In this document: in pieces, positions 44,250 to 53,933 of the stretch
Position numbering within the stretch: position 1 is the stretch's first letter
How the letters are laid out: each line of letters opens with the position of its first letter
From: Aquimarina macrocephali JAMB N27
Lineage (GTDB): Bacteria; Bacteroidota; Bacteroidia; Flavobacteriales; Flavobacteriaceae
Assembly: GCF_000520995.1 (NCBI RefSeq)
Contig: NZ_JACA01000003.1
Span: forward strand, 310,001-374,000
DNA: 64,000 bases
Reading direction: 5' to 3'
The notes under the pieces: generated by a model
What the model was told of the DNA's origin: nothing
The model's input: only the letters and a program-made list of their open reading frames with translations
The model's database searches: none
Position numbers and translations under genes: made by a program

Positions 44250-44744
44250 CTATAAAGGTATTTTAGACTTCATTTTTTCTACAATATTATAAGCTGCAGG
44301 ACAAATTGTTACATTTTTCAATGTTAAATTAGATATCTGTTGAAACTTTTTACGATCTGTATGTGGATATTCTCGACATGCCTTTGGCCTTACCTCATAA
44401 ATTACACAGTAATTATCAGCCCCAAGAAAAGTACATGGAGTTTGTTGTAATATCAAATCTCCATCCTCATCTGTTCTCAGGTATTGTTCTTCAAACTGCC
44501 TGGGTTTTATTTTAAAAAATTTCGCAATACGCTCTACATCTTTATCTGTAAATAATGGTCCAGTTGTTTTACAGCAATTCGCACATTCTAAACAATCTGT
44601 GTTACTAAACTCTTCATCATGTAACTCCTGCATGATATGATCTAGTTTTTTAGGGGGTCTTTTTTTAAGTTTAGCAAAGAACTTTTTGTTCTCGTTATGT
44701 TTATCTTTGGCCAGTTTTGGTAATTGGTCTATGAATTCTTGCAT
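44250..44744 (-). CDS. YkgJ family cysteine-cluster protein
   Basis: A 164-residue protein starting MQEFIDQLPKLAKDKHNENK. Cysteine motifs CLECANCC (about 58-65) and CTFLGADNYCVIY through RPKACREYP fit the YkgJ/CxxCxxCC family, thought to bind Zn or Fe. An ATG at 44792 would add 16 residues (MLVIGNQNSQ...) not seen in the family as I know it, so the inner ATG is preferred. It is convergent with the LipL32-type locus and divergent from the methyltransferase gene. Confidence 0.85.
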   Translation of the reverse strand: MQEFIDQLPKLAKDKHNENKKFFAKLKKRPPKKLDHIMQELHDEEFSNTDCLECANCCKTTGPLFTDKDVERIAKFFKIKPRQFEEQYLRTDEDGDLILQQTPCTFLGADNYCVIYEVRPKACREYPHTDRKKFQQISNLTLKNVTICPAAYNIVEKMKSKIPL

Positions 44745-44881
44745 AGTACAAAAGTAAGACTTTTGGGAGTTCTGATTACCAATTACTAACATATTCAGTT
44801 TTAATAAAGACCAATTAGAATCTTTAAAAATATTTTAATCCAATACCTAAAAACGTTTTCCATAATCATAAACCGCACCTC

Positions 44882-45592
44882 ATGAATACAGATATCTTCG
44901 GAAAAGCCATTAAAGATTTTTATAACAAAGAATACACTGAAGATATTATTGTACAGGCAAATGATTTTGATGATGATCATATTCCTATCCCCTACCTATT
45001 TAGAGCTTATGCTGAAATGCCAGAAATAGAACAAAAAGCATTAAAGCTTTCATACGGTAAAGTACTAGATGTAGGTTGTGGTGCCGGAAGCCATAGTTTG
45101 TTTCTCCAAAATGATCAAAAGTTAGACGTAAAAGCTATAGATATATCCGAAGGTGCTATCGAAGTTTGTAAAAAAAGAGGAGTACATCATGCCATGGCAC
45201 AAGATATTTATGATCATAATAATGCCACATATGATACCATACTATTACTAATGAATGGTAGTGGTATTGTTGGTACTTTAGATCACATTGATCGATTTTT
45301 TTCTCATATTAAAACACTTATCGCGCCGGGAGGTCAAATTTTAATGGATTCATCAGACATTTCATACCTTTTTCAAGATGAAGATGGAGGCTTTTGGGTA
45401 GATGCCTCTGCCGGATATTATGGAGAAATGAAATATAAATTAAAATATAAAAAACAAGAATCAGAATGGTTTGATTGGTTATATATTGATTATAACACAC
45501 TTCAAAATGCTGCTAACGCCAATGGTTTACTATCAGAATTAATAGTTGAAGGAGAAAATAATGATTATCTGGCGAGATTTACCTTAGCATAA
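44882..45592 (+). CDS. Class I SAM-dependent methyltransferase
   Basis: A 236-residue enzyme. Motif I is VLDVGCGAGSHSLFLQ, followed by VKAIDISEGAIEVCKKRG, then MAQDIY and TILLLMNGSGIVGTL. This is the Rossmann-type methyltransferase fold of the UbiE/Methyltransf_25 group. The substrate is unknown. It stands alone, divergent from the YkgJ-type gene. Confidence 0.9.
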   Translation: MNTDIFGKAIKDFYNKEYTEDIIVQANDFDDDHIPIPYLFRAYAEMPEIEQKALKLSYGKVLDVGCGAGSHSLFLQNDQKLDVKAIDISEGAIEVCKKRGVHHAMAQDIYDHNNATYDTILLLMNGSGIVGTLDHIDRFFSHIKTLIAPGGQILMDSSDISYLFQDEDGGFWVDASAGYYGEMKYKLKYKKQESEWFDWLYIDYNTLQNAANANGLLSELIVEGENNDYLARFTLA

Positions 45593-45782
45593 TAGCAAAA
45601 ATCCTTATAATATTATTGATGGTACAATCTTTGTGGCAAAGAAATCATTTAACAAAACAACGTTAAAGTAGAAATAAGACGCGATGTAAATTCGTTTATT
45701 TACTAGTCATACCAATTATTGTTTGAATTTATCATAAAAGAAAACAGTAAATGGTATTTTAACCCCTTTAAAAAGAAATCCT

Positions 45783-46550
45783 GTGCAAATAACAAAGCTG
45801 TTTGGTTACCTATTGATCTCTTCTTTTATTCTCATTGGATGTTCTGATGATGACGATACACCAGTTACAAACACCTTACAAGCAAACAATAAAAAACCTC
45901 TGGGTAGTTCTGCAAATGATTTACTAAGCGCAACCAATTTTAATAGTTTAACTATTGAGATTATAGCTGTACAAGGGTTCGAACCTACCTCACAGGCAAT
46001 ACAAGGGTTTAGAGAATTTTTACAAGATCGATTATTTAAACCCGACGGAATTACGATCACACAACGTTCTATACCTTCCTCTGGCAAAGCTCCTTTTTCT
46101 ATTGAAGAGATAGTAGAAATAGAAAACACCACCAGGACACTATTTAATAAGGAAGACGATATCACTGTATATGTATATTTTGCTGATGGAAGCAAAGAAA
46201 ATGACACCAATGAGCAAGTAACTTTAGGTTCTGCATACCTAAATACTTCGATGGTAATCTATGAAGGTACATTACGGGCATTAAGTACAAGGCCAAATTC
46301 TCCATCACTTAGTACTGTAGAAACTGCCACCCTAAATCATGAATTTTCTCATCTAATGGGGTTGGTAAACCTAGGCACTCCTCTGCAATCCGAACATGAG
46401 GATCCGGATGCCAGTAATCATTGTAATGTATCAAGTTGTTTGATGGAAGCCGCTATAGAATTTGGGAGTGGGATGATGGGTATGGGTAATGTAATTCCAG
46501 AACTAGATGCCCAATGCATTGCTGATCTGCAAGCAAATGGAGGTAGATAA
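45783..46550 (+). CDS. Lipoprotein zinc metalloprotease (metzincin-like)
   Basis: A 255-residue protein with a lipobox (FILIGC, Cys about residue 20) followed by an Asp-rich SDDDDTP, typical of surface lipoprotein retention or export sequences. The zinc site is HEFSHLMGLVNLG (HExxHxxG) and a later CLMEA may be the Met-turn. Cys pairs (HCNVSSC) are present. The only start for the complete signal peptide is GTG at 45783. I infer a protease of the membrane metalloprotease type. Confidence 0.8.
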   Translation: MQITKLFGYLLISSFILIGCSDDDDTPVTNTLQANNKKPLGSSANDLLSATNFNSLTIEIIAVQGFEPTSQAIQGFREFLQDRLFKPDGITITQRSIPSSGKAPFSIEEIVEIENTTRTLFNKEDDITVYVYFADGSKENDTNEQVTLGSAYLNTSMVIYEGTLRALSTRPNSPSLSTVETATLNHEFSHLMGLVNLGTPLQSEHEDPDASNHCNVSSCLMEAAIEFGSGMMGMGNVIPELDAQCIADLQANGGR

Positions 46551-46555
46551 AATAA

Positions 46556-46599
46556 AAAAGCACCACCTTTTTATTCTGATGATGCTTTCTTGAAAAAAA
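46556..46599 (+). terminator. Imperfect terminator after the metalloprotease gene
   Basis: AAAAAAGCACCACC can pair with GATGATGCTTTCTT, with two mismatches, around a T-rich loop a few bases after the stop codon. Pairing is imperfect, so this call is weak. Confidence 0.35.
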
Positions 46600-46651
46600 T
46601 CACTGGCATTCCTAAAAGTTAATCTTTCTCTTTTCTAATCTGCTTATTTTC

Positions 46652-47026
46652 TTATTGTCGGCTATCAGAATCAGCCAATTTCACTAGTGAGAATGCTCCT
46701 ATTGCCATTACAATATCTCTTACCGCTACATCAATATAATGTCCTCCAAACAGTAGAGTTAATGCTATAACTATTAACCACCCCATGACTACATATCCAC
46801 CTATCTTGGGGCGATAAAGCACCATAATACCTGCTATAATTTCGATTACTCCCACGATAATCATAAACGTTCTGGCTTCAAAAGGCAATATACCCGCGAA
46901 TCCAGAAGAAATATACTGACTCCAGTCTGTAAGTATATTGGTAAATTTATCTAACCCAGCAACTATAGGCACAAGACCGTATGTGTATTTTAATAGGGTA
47001 AAAACTGTCTTAATCTGCGAATCCAT
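46652..47026 (-). CDS. DoxX-like membrane protein
   Basis: A 124-residue protein with four helices. Segments LVPIVAGLDKFTNIL and ARTFMIIVGVIEIIAGIMVL, then a short loop RPKIGGYVVMGWLIVIALTL, are of the DoxX/DoxD-like type. The function is unclear in the family; some members affect redox homeostasis. It is divergent from an ECF sigma factor gene, with an 18-bp dyad between them. Confidence 0.65.
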   Translation of the reverse strand: MDSQIKTVFTLLKYTYGLVPIVAGLDKFTNILTDWSQYISSGFAGILPFEARTFMIIVGVIEIIAGIMVLYRPKIGGYVVMGWLIVIALTLLFGGHYIDVAVRDIVMAIGAFSLVKLADSDSRQ

Positions 47027-47079
47027 AATTTCAAATATTTTTTTGTTATTCGGTTTTTAGATAAAAAATCGATCTTTTG

Positions 47080-47097
47080 GTTACAAAGTTTTGTAAC
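47080..47097. promoter_or_regulatory. Dyad GTTACAAA-GT-TTTGTAAC
   Basis: Perfect 8-bp arms with a 2-bp spacer lie midway between the divergent DoxX-like gene (54 bp away) and sigma factor gene (41 bp away). The shape and position fit an operator shared by both genes. No cognate regulator can be named. Confidence 0.55.
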
Positions 47098-47137
47098 TTT
47101 TTGTGCAGTTTTTCATCTAAGCTATAAATAACAAGCT

Positions 47138-47809
47138 ATGGAGCCCATTAAAATCAATGACTATAAAACTCATAAAATATCAGATTCTGATGTAATATGC
47201 CGTATTCATTCTGGAGAAAAAGAATTGTATGAAATCTTGCTAAGAAGAAATAATCAAAAACTATATCGAGTTATCCGAAGCTATATTAACGATCTGACCG
47301 AAATTGAAGATATAATGCAAAACACCTATCTCAAAGCCTATGAAAAACTCTACCAATTTAAGCACAACTCGCAATTCTCTACTTGGTTAATCCGAATTGG
47401 AATAAATGAAACTCTTGCTCGATTAAAAACAAAAGGAAAATATCATAACGTATATAAATCAGAAAATAGCGTATCGAATGATTTTATTCTCGAGATTCCT
47501 GATGCTGAACAATTAAATCCCGAGAAAAAAATGATACGACAAGAAGCAAAACAAATCTTAGAAAAAACTATTGATCTATTAGATGTAAAATACCGAACCG
47601 TTTATGTTCTTAGAGAGGTTGAAGGGATGAGTATGGCAGAAATATCAGATTGTTTAGGGCTAACAGTTTCTAATGTAAAGGTTCGTCTACATCGCGCCAA
47701 AGATATGATTAGAGAAGAACTCTATGAACTCTCCTTGGATACTGATATTTTCGAATTTGGATTTAGCAAATGTGATACTATCGTAGATAAAGTAATGAAT
47801 GCTATCTAG
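47138..47809 (+). CDS. ECF RNA polymerase sigma factor
   Basis: A 223-residue sigma-70 family protein. Region 2 has DIMQNTYLKAYEKLYQF and SQFSTWLIRIGINETLARL; region 4 has YRTVYVLREVEGMSMAEISD then VSNVKVRLHRAKDMIREEL. A C-terminal tail of about 30 residues ends FGFSKCDTIVDKVMNAI, a feature of some ECF groups that lack an obvious anti-sigma gene. None is adjacent here. Its 3' end overlaps the convergent amidohydrolase gene by 4 bp. Confidence 0.93.
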   Translation: MEPIKINDYKTHKISDSDVICRIHSGEKELYEILLRRNNQKLYRVIRSYINDLTEIEDIMQNTYLKAYEKLYQFKHNSQFSTWLIRIGINETLARLKTKGKYHNVYKSENSVSNDFILEIPDAEQLNPEKKMIRQEAKQILEKTIDLLDVKYRTVYVLREVEGMSMAEISDCLGLTVSNVKVRLHRAKDMIREELYELSLDTDIFEFGFSKCDTIVDKVMNAI

Positions 47810-49428
47810 TACACCTTTTCTCCGTCAATATAAGTAGCTTTCACTTTTATATTTGGGATTTGATCTTCATCAATTTCCATAATATTATCCTCAAGAATTA
47901 CAAAATCCGCAAATTTACCTGCAGTAATACTTCCTTTTTCATACTCTTCAAAGTTACTATATGCTGCCCAAAGAGTCATTCCTTTTAGGGTCTCTTCTCT
48001 ACTAAGTGCATTTTCTTTTTGAAAACCACCTTCTGGATATTGCTTTAGATCTTTTCGGGCTACTGCTGCATAAAAAGTATAGAATGGACTCACATGTTCT
48101 ACAGGATAATCTGTTCCTAAAGCAATTCTACCTGTTTTTTCTAATAATTTTTTATAAGCATATGCCCCTTTTATACGTTCTTTTCCCAATCGCTCATCTG
48201 CCCAATACATATCGCTTGTAGCATGAGTTGGCTGCACACTCATTACCAGATTATTATTAAGGATTTCAAATTCTTCAGAAGCAACAACCTGGGCATGCTC
48301 TACTCTCCATCTTCTATCCGATTTATTTTGTAGCACATCATAATACGTTTTCATTACTACTGCATTGGCAGAGTCACCAATAGCATGAGTATTCATTTGA
48401 AAAGGTGATCCTGCTAATCGTTTTGCCAGAGTTTTAAATTCATCATTTCCTATGACCATAGCTCCATAATGATTTTCTTTATCTGCATATGGTTGTTTTA
48501 ATGTAGCTCCTCTAGACCCTAATGCACCATCGGCATATACTTTGAAAGAGGAAACATTTAACTTGTCTGTTTTATGCACCCCATTCTTTAGGTAGTGATC
48601 TACATATTTGGGTACATTACTTACCATAGCATACATCCTGATTTTAAGCTCATTCTTTTTCTGTAAGCTATCTACCAGTGTAATTACTTCGGGGCTCAAT
48701 CCCGCATCATCTACAGTAGTTAATCCATAACCAAAATTAATTTTTTCGGCATCTTTTAAAGCCTGTATTTGCTCCTTTACTGTAGGTTTAGGGATAACTG
48801 CACCAATCAACCCCATAGGATTATCGATCAATACACCAGTAAGTTTTCCATCTTTTTGAAGTATCTCCCCTCCTGCTACTTTAGTATCTACAGTAATTTT
48901 AGCAAGGTCTAATGCTGTTTCGTTTGCTATCATTGCATGACCATCTACACGGGTTACCGCTACAGGGGTATCAGGAAACAAACTATCTAATTTTTCTTTG
49001 GTTGGAAATTCTTTTATTTCCCAGTCATTTTGATCCCATCCTCGCCCCGTAATAAATGACACATTTTTTTCTTTCTGAAAAGCTACAATCCTATCCAATA
49101 CTTCTGCATAACTTTTGGTGCCCATAAGATCAACTTTTTGTTGTTGTAATCCAAGGCCATAAAAATGACAATGTGCATCAATTAATCCTGGTACTATTGT
49201 CTTTCCATCTGCATCCAAAGTATCGGCAGCTGTATATCCCTTTAAGATTTCATCGTTACTACCCACGGCAACAAATTTACCTTCCTTTATTGCAAATGCC
49301 TCTGCTTTTGGACTTGTGTCCTCTACAGTGTATACATTTGCATTAATAACCAATAAGTCTACTGCAACCGGTTTCTTGCAAGAAAAAAGTAATACAGTAA
49401 TAACCAATAGTAGAGATAATCTTTTCAT
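47806..49428 (-). CDS. Amidohydrolase (YtcJ-like), lipoprotein
   Basis: A 540-residue metal-dependent hydrolase with lipobox LLFSC (Cys about residue 17). The amidohydrolase features are VPGLIDAHCHFYGLG (HxH), VTRVDGHAMIANETALDL, NTHAIGDSANAV and LGTDYPVEHVSPFYTF with the metal Asp. It belongs to the group annotated as N-substituted formamide deformylase-like or YtcJ; the substrate is unknown. The stop codon overlaps the stop of the sigma factor gene on the other strand. Confidence 0.9.
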   Translation of the reverse strand: MKRLSLLLVITVLLFSCKKPVAVDLLVINANVYTVEDTSPKAEAFAIKEGKFVAVGSNDEILKGYTAADTLDADGKTIVPGLIDAHCHFYGLGLQQQKVDLMGTKSYAEVLDRIVAFQKEKNVSFITGRGWDQNDWEIKEFPTKEKLDSLFPDTPVAVTRVDGHAMIANETALDLAKITVDTKVAGGEILQKDGKLTGVLIDNPMGLIGAVIPKPTVKEQIQALKDAEKINFGYGLTTVDDAGLSPEVITLVDSLQKKNELKIRMYAMVSNVPKYVDHYLKNGVHKTDKLNVSSFKVYADGALGSRGATLKQPYADKENHYGAMVIGNDEFKTLAKRLAGSPFQMNTHAIGDSANAVVMKTYYDVLQNKSDRRWRVEHAQVVASEEFEILNNNLVMSVQPTHATSDMYWADERLGKERIKGAYAYKKLLEKTGRIALGTDYPVEHVSPFYTFYAAVARKDLKQYPEGGFQKENALSREETLKGMTLWAAYSNFEEYEKGSITAGKFADFVILEDNIMEIDEDQIPNIKVKATYIDGEKVY

Positions 49429-49610
49429 TGTTGTCGAGTTTTTAGAGTTCTAAATGTAAATATATCTAATGTGTGTAGTGGTTAAGATTTTCTTAATATA
49501 ATCTGGAGTACTAAAAAGCATATACATTCAAACTCTTTTTTAGCAACCCAACATCATAATGAAATTGAAAATAAAAACTTAAATTTCATAAAAATAAAAA
49601 TATAAAGATC

Positions 49611-50366
49611 ATGTACAACAAATTATATTATATCTTAATACTATCGGTATGCATTAGTTTGAGTTGTAATTCTCAAAAAGATCTAAAACAACTAGATACT
49701 CAAGCCATTCTTCAAAAAAGCATAAAAACGTACGACCCCGATAATCATTGGTCGATAACAAATCTAAAAATTCATATACAAGAACCTCGTATATCTAACC
49801 CTCACAGATATTCTATCTTAAAAATGGATAATAAAGATAATAGCTTTGAATTAACAAGAAATAGAGGTCAGCATATTTCTACACATATAATTGATGAAAA
49901 AGGAATCTCCAGAACACTTTTAGATGGAGAGATTAATACGGATAGTATTCAAATAAAAAAATATCGACTGCAACCGGAGCGAAATCTTAGCTACCAAAAA
50001 TTTTATCAGCATTTAATTGGTTTGCCCATGTCTTTACATAAAGCTACAGTTGATACTTTTGGTAAAACAAGTAAAGCTATATTTAACGACACAGATAGCT
50101 ATAAAATTGAACTTGTGTTGAAAGAGGTTATATTTTCTAAATATTGGAATATATATATTTCTCAAGAAGACTATACTCTATTAGGTATCGAAATTGTATT
50201 CCCTGATGATCCAACAAAAGGAGAACGCCTTTATTTTTCTGGCAACATTGTTATAGATGGAGTTACAATCCCAAGAATACGGCATTGGCACGAATATGAT
50301 ACCGATGCATATTCGGGATCTGATATCATAGTGAAAGAGGCTGTTAACAACAAGGAACTTCATTAA
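49611..50366 (+). CDS. DUF6503-like lipoprotein
   Basis: A 251-residue protein with a lipoprotein signal (CISLSC, Cys about residue 19). The segments AILQKSIKTYDPDNHW, and later YWNIYISQEDYTLLGIEIVF and PRIRHWHEYDTD, are like DUF6503, a Bacteroidota family of LolA-like beta-sheet proteins; the name is from memory. It is convergent with the LytTR regulator gene. Confidence 0.7.
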   Translation: MYNKLYYILILSVCISLSCNSQKDLKQLDTQAILQKSIKTYDPDNHWSITNLKIHIQEPRISNPHRYSILKMDNKDNSFELTRNRGQHISTHIIDEKGISRTLLDGEINTDSIQIKKYRLQPERNLSYQKFYQHLIGLPMSLHKATVDTFGKTSKAIFNDTDSYKIELVLKEVIFSKYWNIYISQEDYTLLGIEIVFPDDPTKGERLYFSGNIVIDGVTIPRIRHWHEYDTDAYSGSDIIVKEAVNNKELH

Positions 50367-50396
50367 TAGAATACAATAAATTTCTTAAGAGAGGCC

Positions 50397-51092
50397 TTAG
50401 GACTTCTCTAAAAAAGACAATAATGCATTTCGATATGTTAAGCTTATCGGGATATGTCTTTTTTTAATTTCTACATACTCTTTGGTATATGTTTTTATTT
50501 TCTCGGTATTTACAATATAAGATCTATGTATACGCATAAAGGAAAAAGAAGGCAATCGTAATACAAGATCACTCATCTTTTCATAAACGGCCAAAGTATT
50601 CTCTATTGTATGAATTTTGACATAATTACTTAAGCCTTCGATATACAGTAATTCTGAAAAATTAATTTTAACCATTTTTTTATCAGCTTTCACAAAAATA
50701 TGATCAACTACAGGTGCAGGCGTAACAGTAGTAGTTGATAAACTAGGATTAATTTTTTGAATGGATTTTAAAAACCGATCAAAAGAAAAAGGCTTAAGCA
50801 GATAATCAATTGCACTTAAATCAAATCCTTCTAAAGCAAACTCACGATGTGCGGTTGTAAATACAATTTTAATTTTATTCTCTATGATTTTGGCCAGATT
50901 TAAGCCCGATAGTTTAGGCATTTCAATATCTAAGAACATCACATCTACCGAATGATTCTGGATATAATCCAGGGCCTCGAGAGCATTTTTAAATTCTCCC
51001 ATTAGATCCAAAGTAGAAACATCTCCAATATATTTTTTTAAAATATTTCTTGCAGTCTGTTCATCATCTACAATAATACATCGAAGCTTCAT
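50397..51092 (-). CDS. LytTR response regulator 1
   Basis: A 231-residue regulator. The receiver has IIVDDEQTARNILKK, the phospho-acceptor Asp in VMFLDIEMPKLSG, and Lys in YLLKPFSFDRFLK. The C-terminal LytTR DNA-binding domain has FVKADKKMVKINFSELLYIE and FMRIHRSYIVNTEKI. It follows its kinase gene after 30 bp. Confidence 0.94.
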   Translation of the reverse strand: MKLRCIIVDDEQTARNILKKYIGDVSTLDLMGEFKNALEALDYIQNHSVDVMFLDIEMPKLSGLNLAKIIENKIKIVFTTAHREFALEGFDLSAIDYLLKPFSFDRFLKSIQKINPSLSTTTVTPAPVVDHIFVKADKKMVKINFSELLYIEGLSNYVKIHTIENTLAVYEKMSDLVLRLPSFSFMRIHRSYIVNTEKIKTYTKEYVEIKKRHIPISLTYRNALLSFLEKS

Positions 51093-51122
51093 TTGTTTAT
51101 TTTATTTTTTGCAACTTCCATA

Positions 51123-52139
51123 TTAGATAGTAATTCTTAACACAATAGTATACAATCTTTCTTCATCTTTAATATCTAATTGATATCGATCATTATATAG
51201 GATATCTAATCTTTTTTTGATGTTCTGTAAACCAATTCCTTTTAGTGAAGAATCATCTATACTATCTTCTGGTTTCGAATTTATAACTTCATAGATTAGC
51301 TGACCATTTGTTACCTCTAATTTAACAATTATATGAGCAATTTTGGTTTCGTTTTTTAAACTATGTTTAAAAGCATTTTCTACAAATGGCACCAAAATAA
51401 GAGGAGGTATAGATACCGGATCTATATCTTTGGGGATAGTAACCTGCACATCTACTCTATCTTCGAATCGAGATTTTTCTAGATCAATAAAATCATTTAG
51501 CAAACTGATTTCTTTTTCTAAAAGAATAAACCTTTGAGAACTCTCATATAAAGAAAAGCTAAGGAAATCTGATAATTTGAGTATAAGTTCTGGGGCTTTT
51601 TTTGAGCTTTCCAAAGATAATCCGTAGATATTATTTAAGGTATTAAAAAGAAAATGAGGATTAATTTGTGATTTTAGATACTTCAATTCTGATTGCAATT
51701 TTTCATTTTCAAGGGTTTTAGCCCTCTTTTGCAATTCTGCTACTTTCCAAATAACCGAAATTCCAATAATAAAAATCAAAGGAGAAGCTATGATCATAGA
51801 AGCCTGTAAAAACTTGTATGGTAGCCACATTCCAGAATCTGTCATATTAGGATAGAGAATGGATAATATCTCATAATTAATAATTCGTTGAATAAATCCA
51901 GAGACTATTAATGTGAGTATAGTATACACAAAATATTTTACCGTTTTACCTTGTAATAAGAGTTTTGGTAATAGAACAAAATAATTAAAATACACAATAA
52001 TAAGTCGCATGGGCAAATTCATAAGCTCAAAAGCTAATGCTTCTGTATATTTCCCTTTATAACTAGCTTCAACTACGGTGAATATAGCAGTATATACAAT
52101 CCAAAAACCAATATGAAACCAAATGCTTTTAATCTTCAT
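51123..52139 (-). CDS. LytS-type sensor histidine kinase 1
   Basis: A 338-residue kinase with four membrane helices (within residues 1-140) and a His_kinase (PF06580-type) domain: LKSQINPHFLFNTLNNIYGL with the phospho-His, and the ATPase part PPLILVPFVENAFKHSL and GIGLQNIKKRLDILY. The longer frame starts with TTG at 52181; the ATG at 52137-52139 gives MKIKSIWFHIGFW, a usual start for these kinases. It is divergent from the SMP-30-like operon, a possible target. Confidence 0.92.
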   Translation of the reverse strand: MKIKSIWFHIGFWIVYTAIFTVVEASYKGKYTEALAFELMNLPMRLIIVYFNYFVLLPKLLLQGKTVKYFVYTILTLIVSGFIQRIINYEILSILYPNMTDSGMWLPYKFLQASMIIASPLIFIIGISVIWKVAELQKRAKTLENEKLQSELKYLKSQINPHFLFNTLNNIYGLSLESSKKAPELILKLSDFLSFSLYESSQRFILLEKEISLLNDFIDLEKSRFEDRVDVQVTIPKDIDPVSIPPLILVPFVENAFKHSLKNETKIAHIIVKLEVTNGQLIYEVINSKPEDSIDDSSLKGIGLQNIKKRLDILYNDRYQLDIKDEERLYTIVLRITI

Positions 52140-52375
52140 CGATAACAAAGCTATAGGATTTTTGGTTTTCAGTCCTATCAAAATCCATAATTTATGTAAA
52201 TCTATAATCTACTTATGTGTAATGAACTGGCATAAGTAAAAAGCGATTACACATCAAAAAAGAGGAGTTTAATATAAAAACGATCTTCTCAATTCCTTTA
52301 TCAAATACATTCGTTAAAAAGAAAAAAACACTAAGTAATACCAATCTCACATATTTTATTTTTAAAACAAAATAG

Positions 52376-53377
52376 ATGAAAACAGTTTTTTATATCATTT
52401 TTTTTACCGGATTCGGTTTTTACGGTATCGCACAAAAACCAATTAAGCAATTAAACAAAAGTTTTATAGCTTATACGATTCCCGAAAAAGACATATTACC
52501 AGAAAACGTTGCTTACGATCCTACGGATGCTTCTTTTTATATTGGTAGTACCCGAAAAGGAAAAATTATAAAACGAACCAAAGATGGAGTATATCATGAT
52601 TTTGTAAAACCACAACAAGACGGTTTACATATGATCATTGGGATGAAAGTTGACCCGGTTCGAAGATATCTTTGGGTATGCAGCTCTGGAGGGAATAACC
52701 TTATTGGATATAGTAGAAAAGATAAAAACGAAGGACGCCCAGCAGGGATTTTTAAATATGATCTGCAAACAGGAAAACTCATCAAAAAATATTGGATCGA
52801 TATCCCGGGAGAGGTTCATTTCTTTAATGACATCGTTTTGGATACATCCGGAAATCTGTATGCTACACATATGTTTTCTAACCCAATACTATATACAATC
52901 CAAAATGATAACGATAAATTAAAAGTCTTAACCCCTCTTTCTGAAATAAAATATCCTAATGGCATTACTATTTCTGATAATAACACTTATCTATTTATAG
53001 CACATTCTGAAGGAATTCTTCGTATACATATCAAAACCGGAAAAAAACAAAACATACAACATCCCGAAAATAATATAACCGGTAGCAAAAGCATAGATGG
53101 GTTATACTTTTATAAAAATTCTTTGATTGGTATACAACCGGATAAAAACTCAGTCAAAAAATTCGTACTCAATGCAGAGCAAAATGCTATTATAAAAACA
53201 ATACCTCTAGAATACAACCATCCCATGATGAACAATCCTACTACAGGAGTTTTGGTAGATAATGAATTGTATTATATCGCAAACGCTCAATTCGGAAGCT
53301 TTAATAAAGACGGATCACTATTCTCTATGGAAAAATTATATGAACCCACCATTTTAAAAGTAAAACTAGATGACTAA
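52376..53377 (+). CDS. Secreted SMP-30/gluconolactonase-like beta-propeller
   Basis: A 333-residue protein with a signal peptide (FYIIFFTGFGFYGIAQ). The propeller strands ENVAYDPTDASFYIGSTRKG, FFNDIVLDTSGNLYATHMFS and YPNGITISDNNTYLFIAHSE match the SMP-30/strictosidine synthase-like superfamily. The Asn and Asp in FNDIV and PNGI are typical metal-site positions. The substrate is unknown. It is the first gene of a three-gene operon, with the ankyrin protein gene 24 bp downstream. Confidence 0.82.
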   Translation: MKTVFYIIFFTGFGFYGIAQKPIKQLNKSFIAYTIPEKDILPENVAYDPTDASFYIGSTRKGKIIKRTKDGVYHDFVKPQQDGLHMIIGMKVDPVRRYLWVCSSGGNNLIGYSRKDKNEGRPAGIFKYDLQTGKLIKKYWIDIPGEVHFFNDIVLDTSGNLYATHMFSNPILYTIQNDNDKLKVLTPLSEIKYPNGITISDNNTYLFIAHSEGILRIHIKTGKKQNIQHPENNITGSKSIDGLYFYKNSLIGIQPDKNSVKKFVLNAEQNAIIKTIPLEYNHPMMNNPTTGVLVDNELYYIANAQFGSFNKDGSLFSMEKLYEPTILKVKLDD

Positions 53378-53401
53378 TAACATCTTATAAAAACATTAAT
53401 C

Positions 53402-53905
53402 ATGGACAGGAAACAATTTTTAACTACGGGAGTATTAACCACTGGATTATATATTGTAGCTCCTTATGCGATATTTTCGCAAGAGCAAGAAAAGCCACAA
53501 TTAGACAAAAAAATAGTACAGAATTTTGTTGGTGCCGGGCATAAAAGTTTGGAAACAGTAAAAGAATTATTAGCAGAACACCCTACCTTGATCAATGCTG
53601 CACATGATTGGAGAGGTGGGGATTTTGAAACATGTTTGGGAGCCGCAAGTCATGTTGGATATAAAGAACTGGCTCAATACCTATTGGATCATGGAGCTCA
53701 AACCAATGTGTTTACCGCTGCTCTTTTCGGAAAGATCGACATCATCAAATCGATACTAGAATTTTCACCTGGAACACTGCATGCAAAAGGGCCACATGGG
53801 TACACACTTCTTCATCACGCAGAAAGGGGTGGTGATCAATCAAAAGAAGTTACTGAGTATCTAAAGTCTTTAGGTCTAAAAAAGACAAAAATAGACCTCT
53901 TTTAA
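53402..53905 (+). CDS. Exported ankyrin-repeat protein
   Basis: A 167-residue protein. The N-terminus MDRKQFLTTGVLTTGLYIVA looks like a Tat-type or anchor signal (only one Arg). It is followed by about three ankyrin repeats (LINAAHDWRGGDFETCLGAA, KELAQYLLDHGAQTNVFTAA, HGYTLLHHAERGGDQ). It lies between the SMP-30-like and DUF5916 genes, suggesting a shared periplasmic task. Confidence 0.82.
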   Translation: MDRKQFLTTGVLTTGLYIVAPYAIFSQEQEKPQLDKKIVQNFVGAGHKSLETVKELLAEHPTLINAAHDWRGGDFETCLGAASHVGYKELAQYLLDHGAQTNVFTAALFGKIDIIKSILEFSPGTLHAKGPHGYTLLHHAERGGDQSKEVTEYLKSLGLKKTKIDLF

Positions 53906-53933
53906 ACAATCAAAAAACGAACAGAAAAATCAA

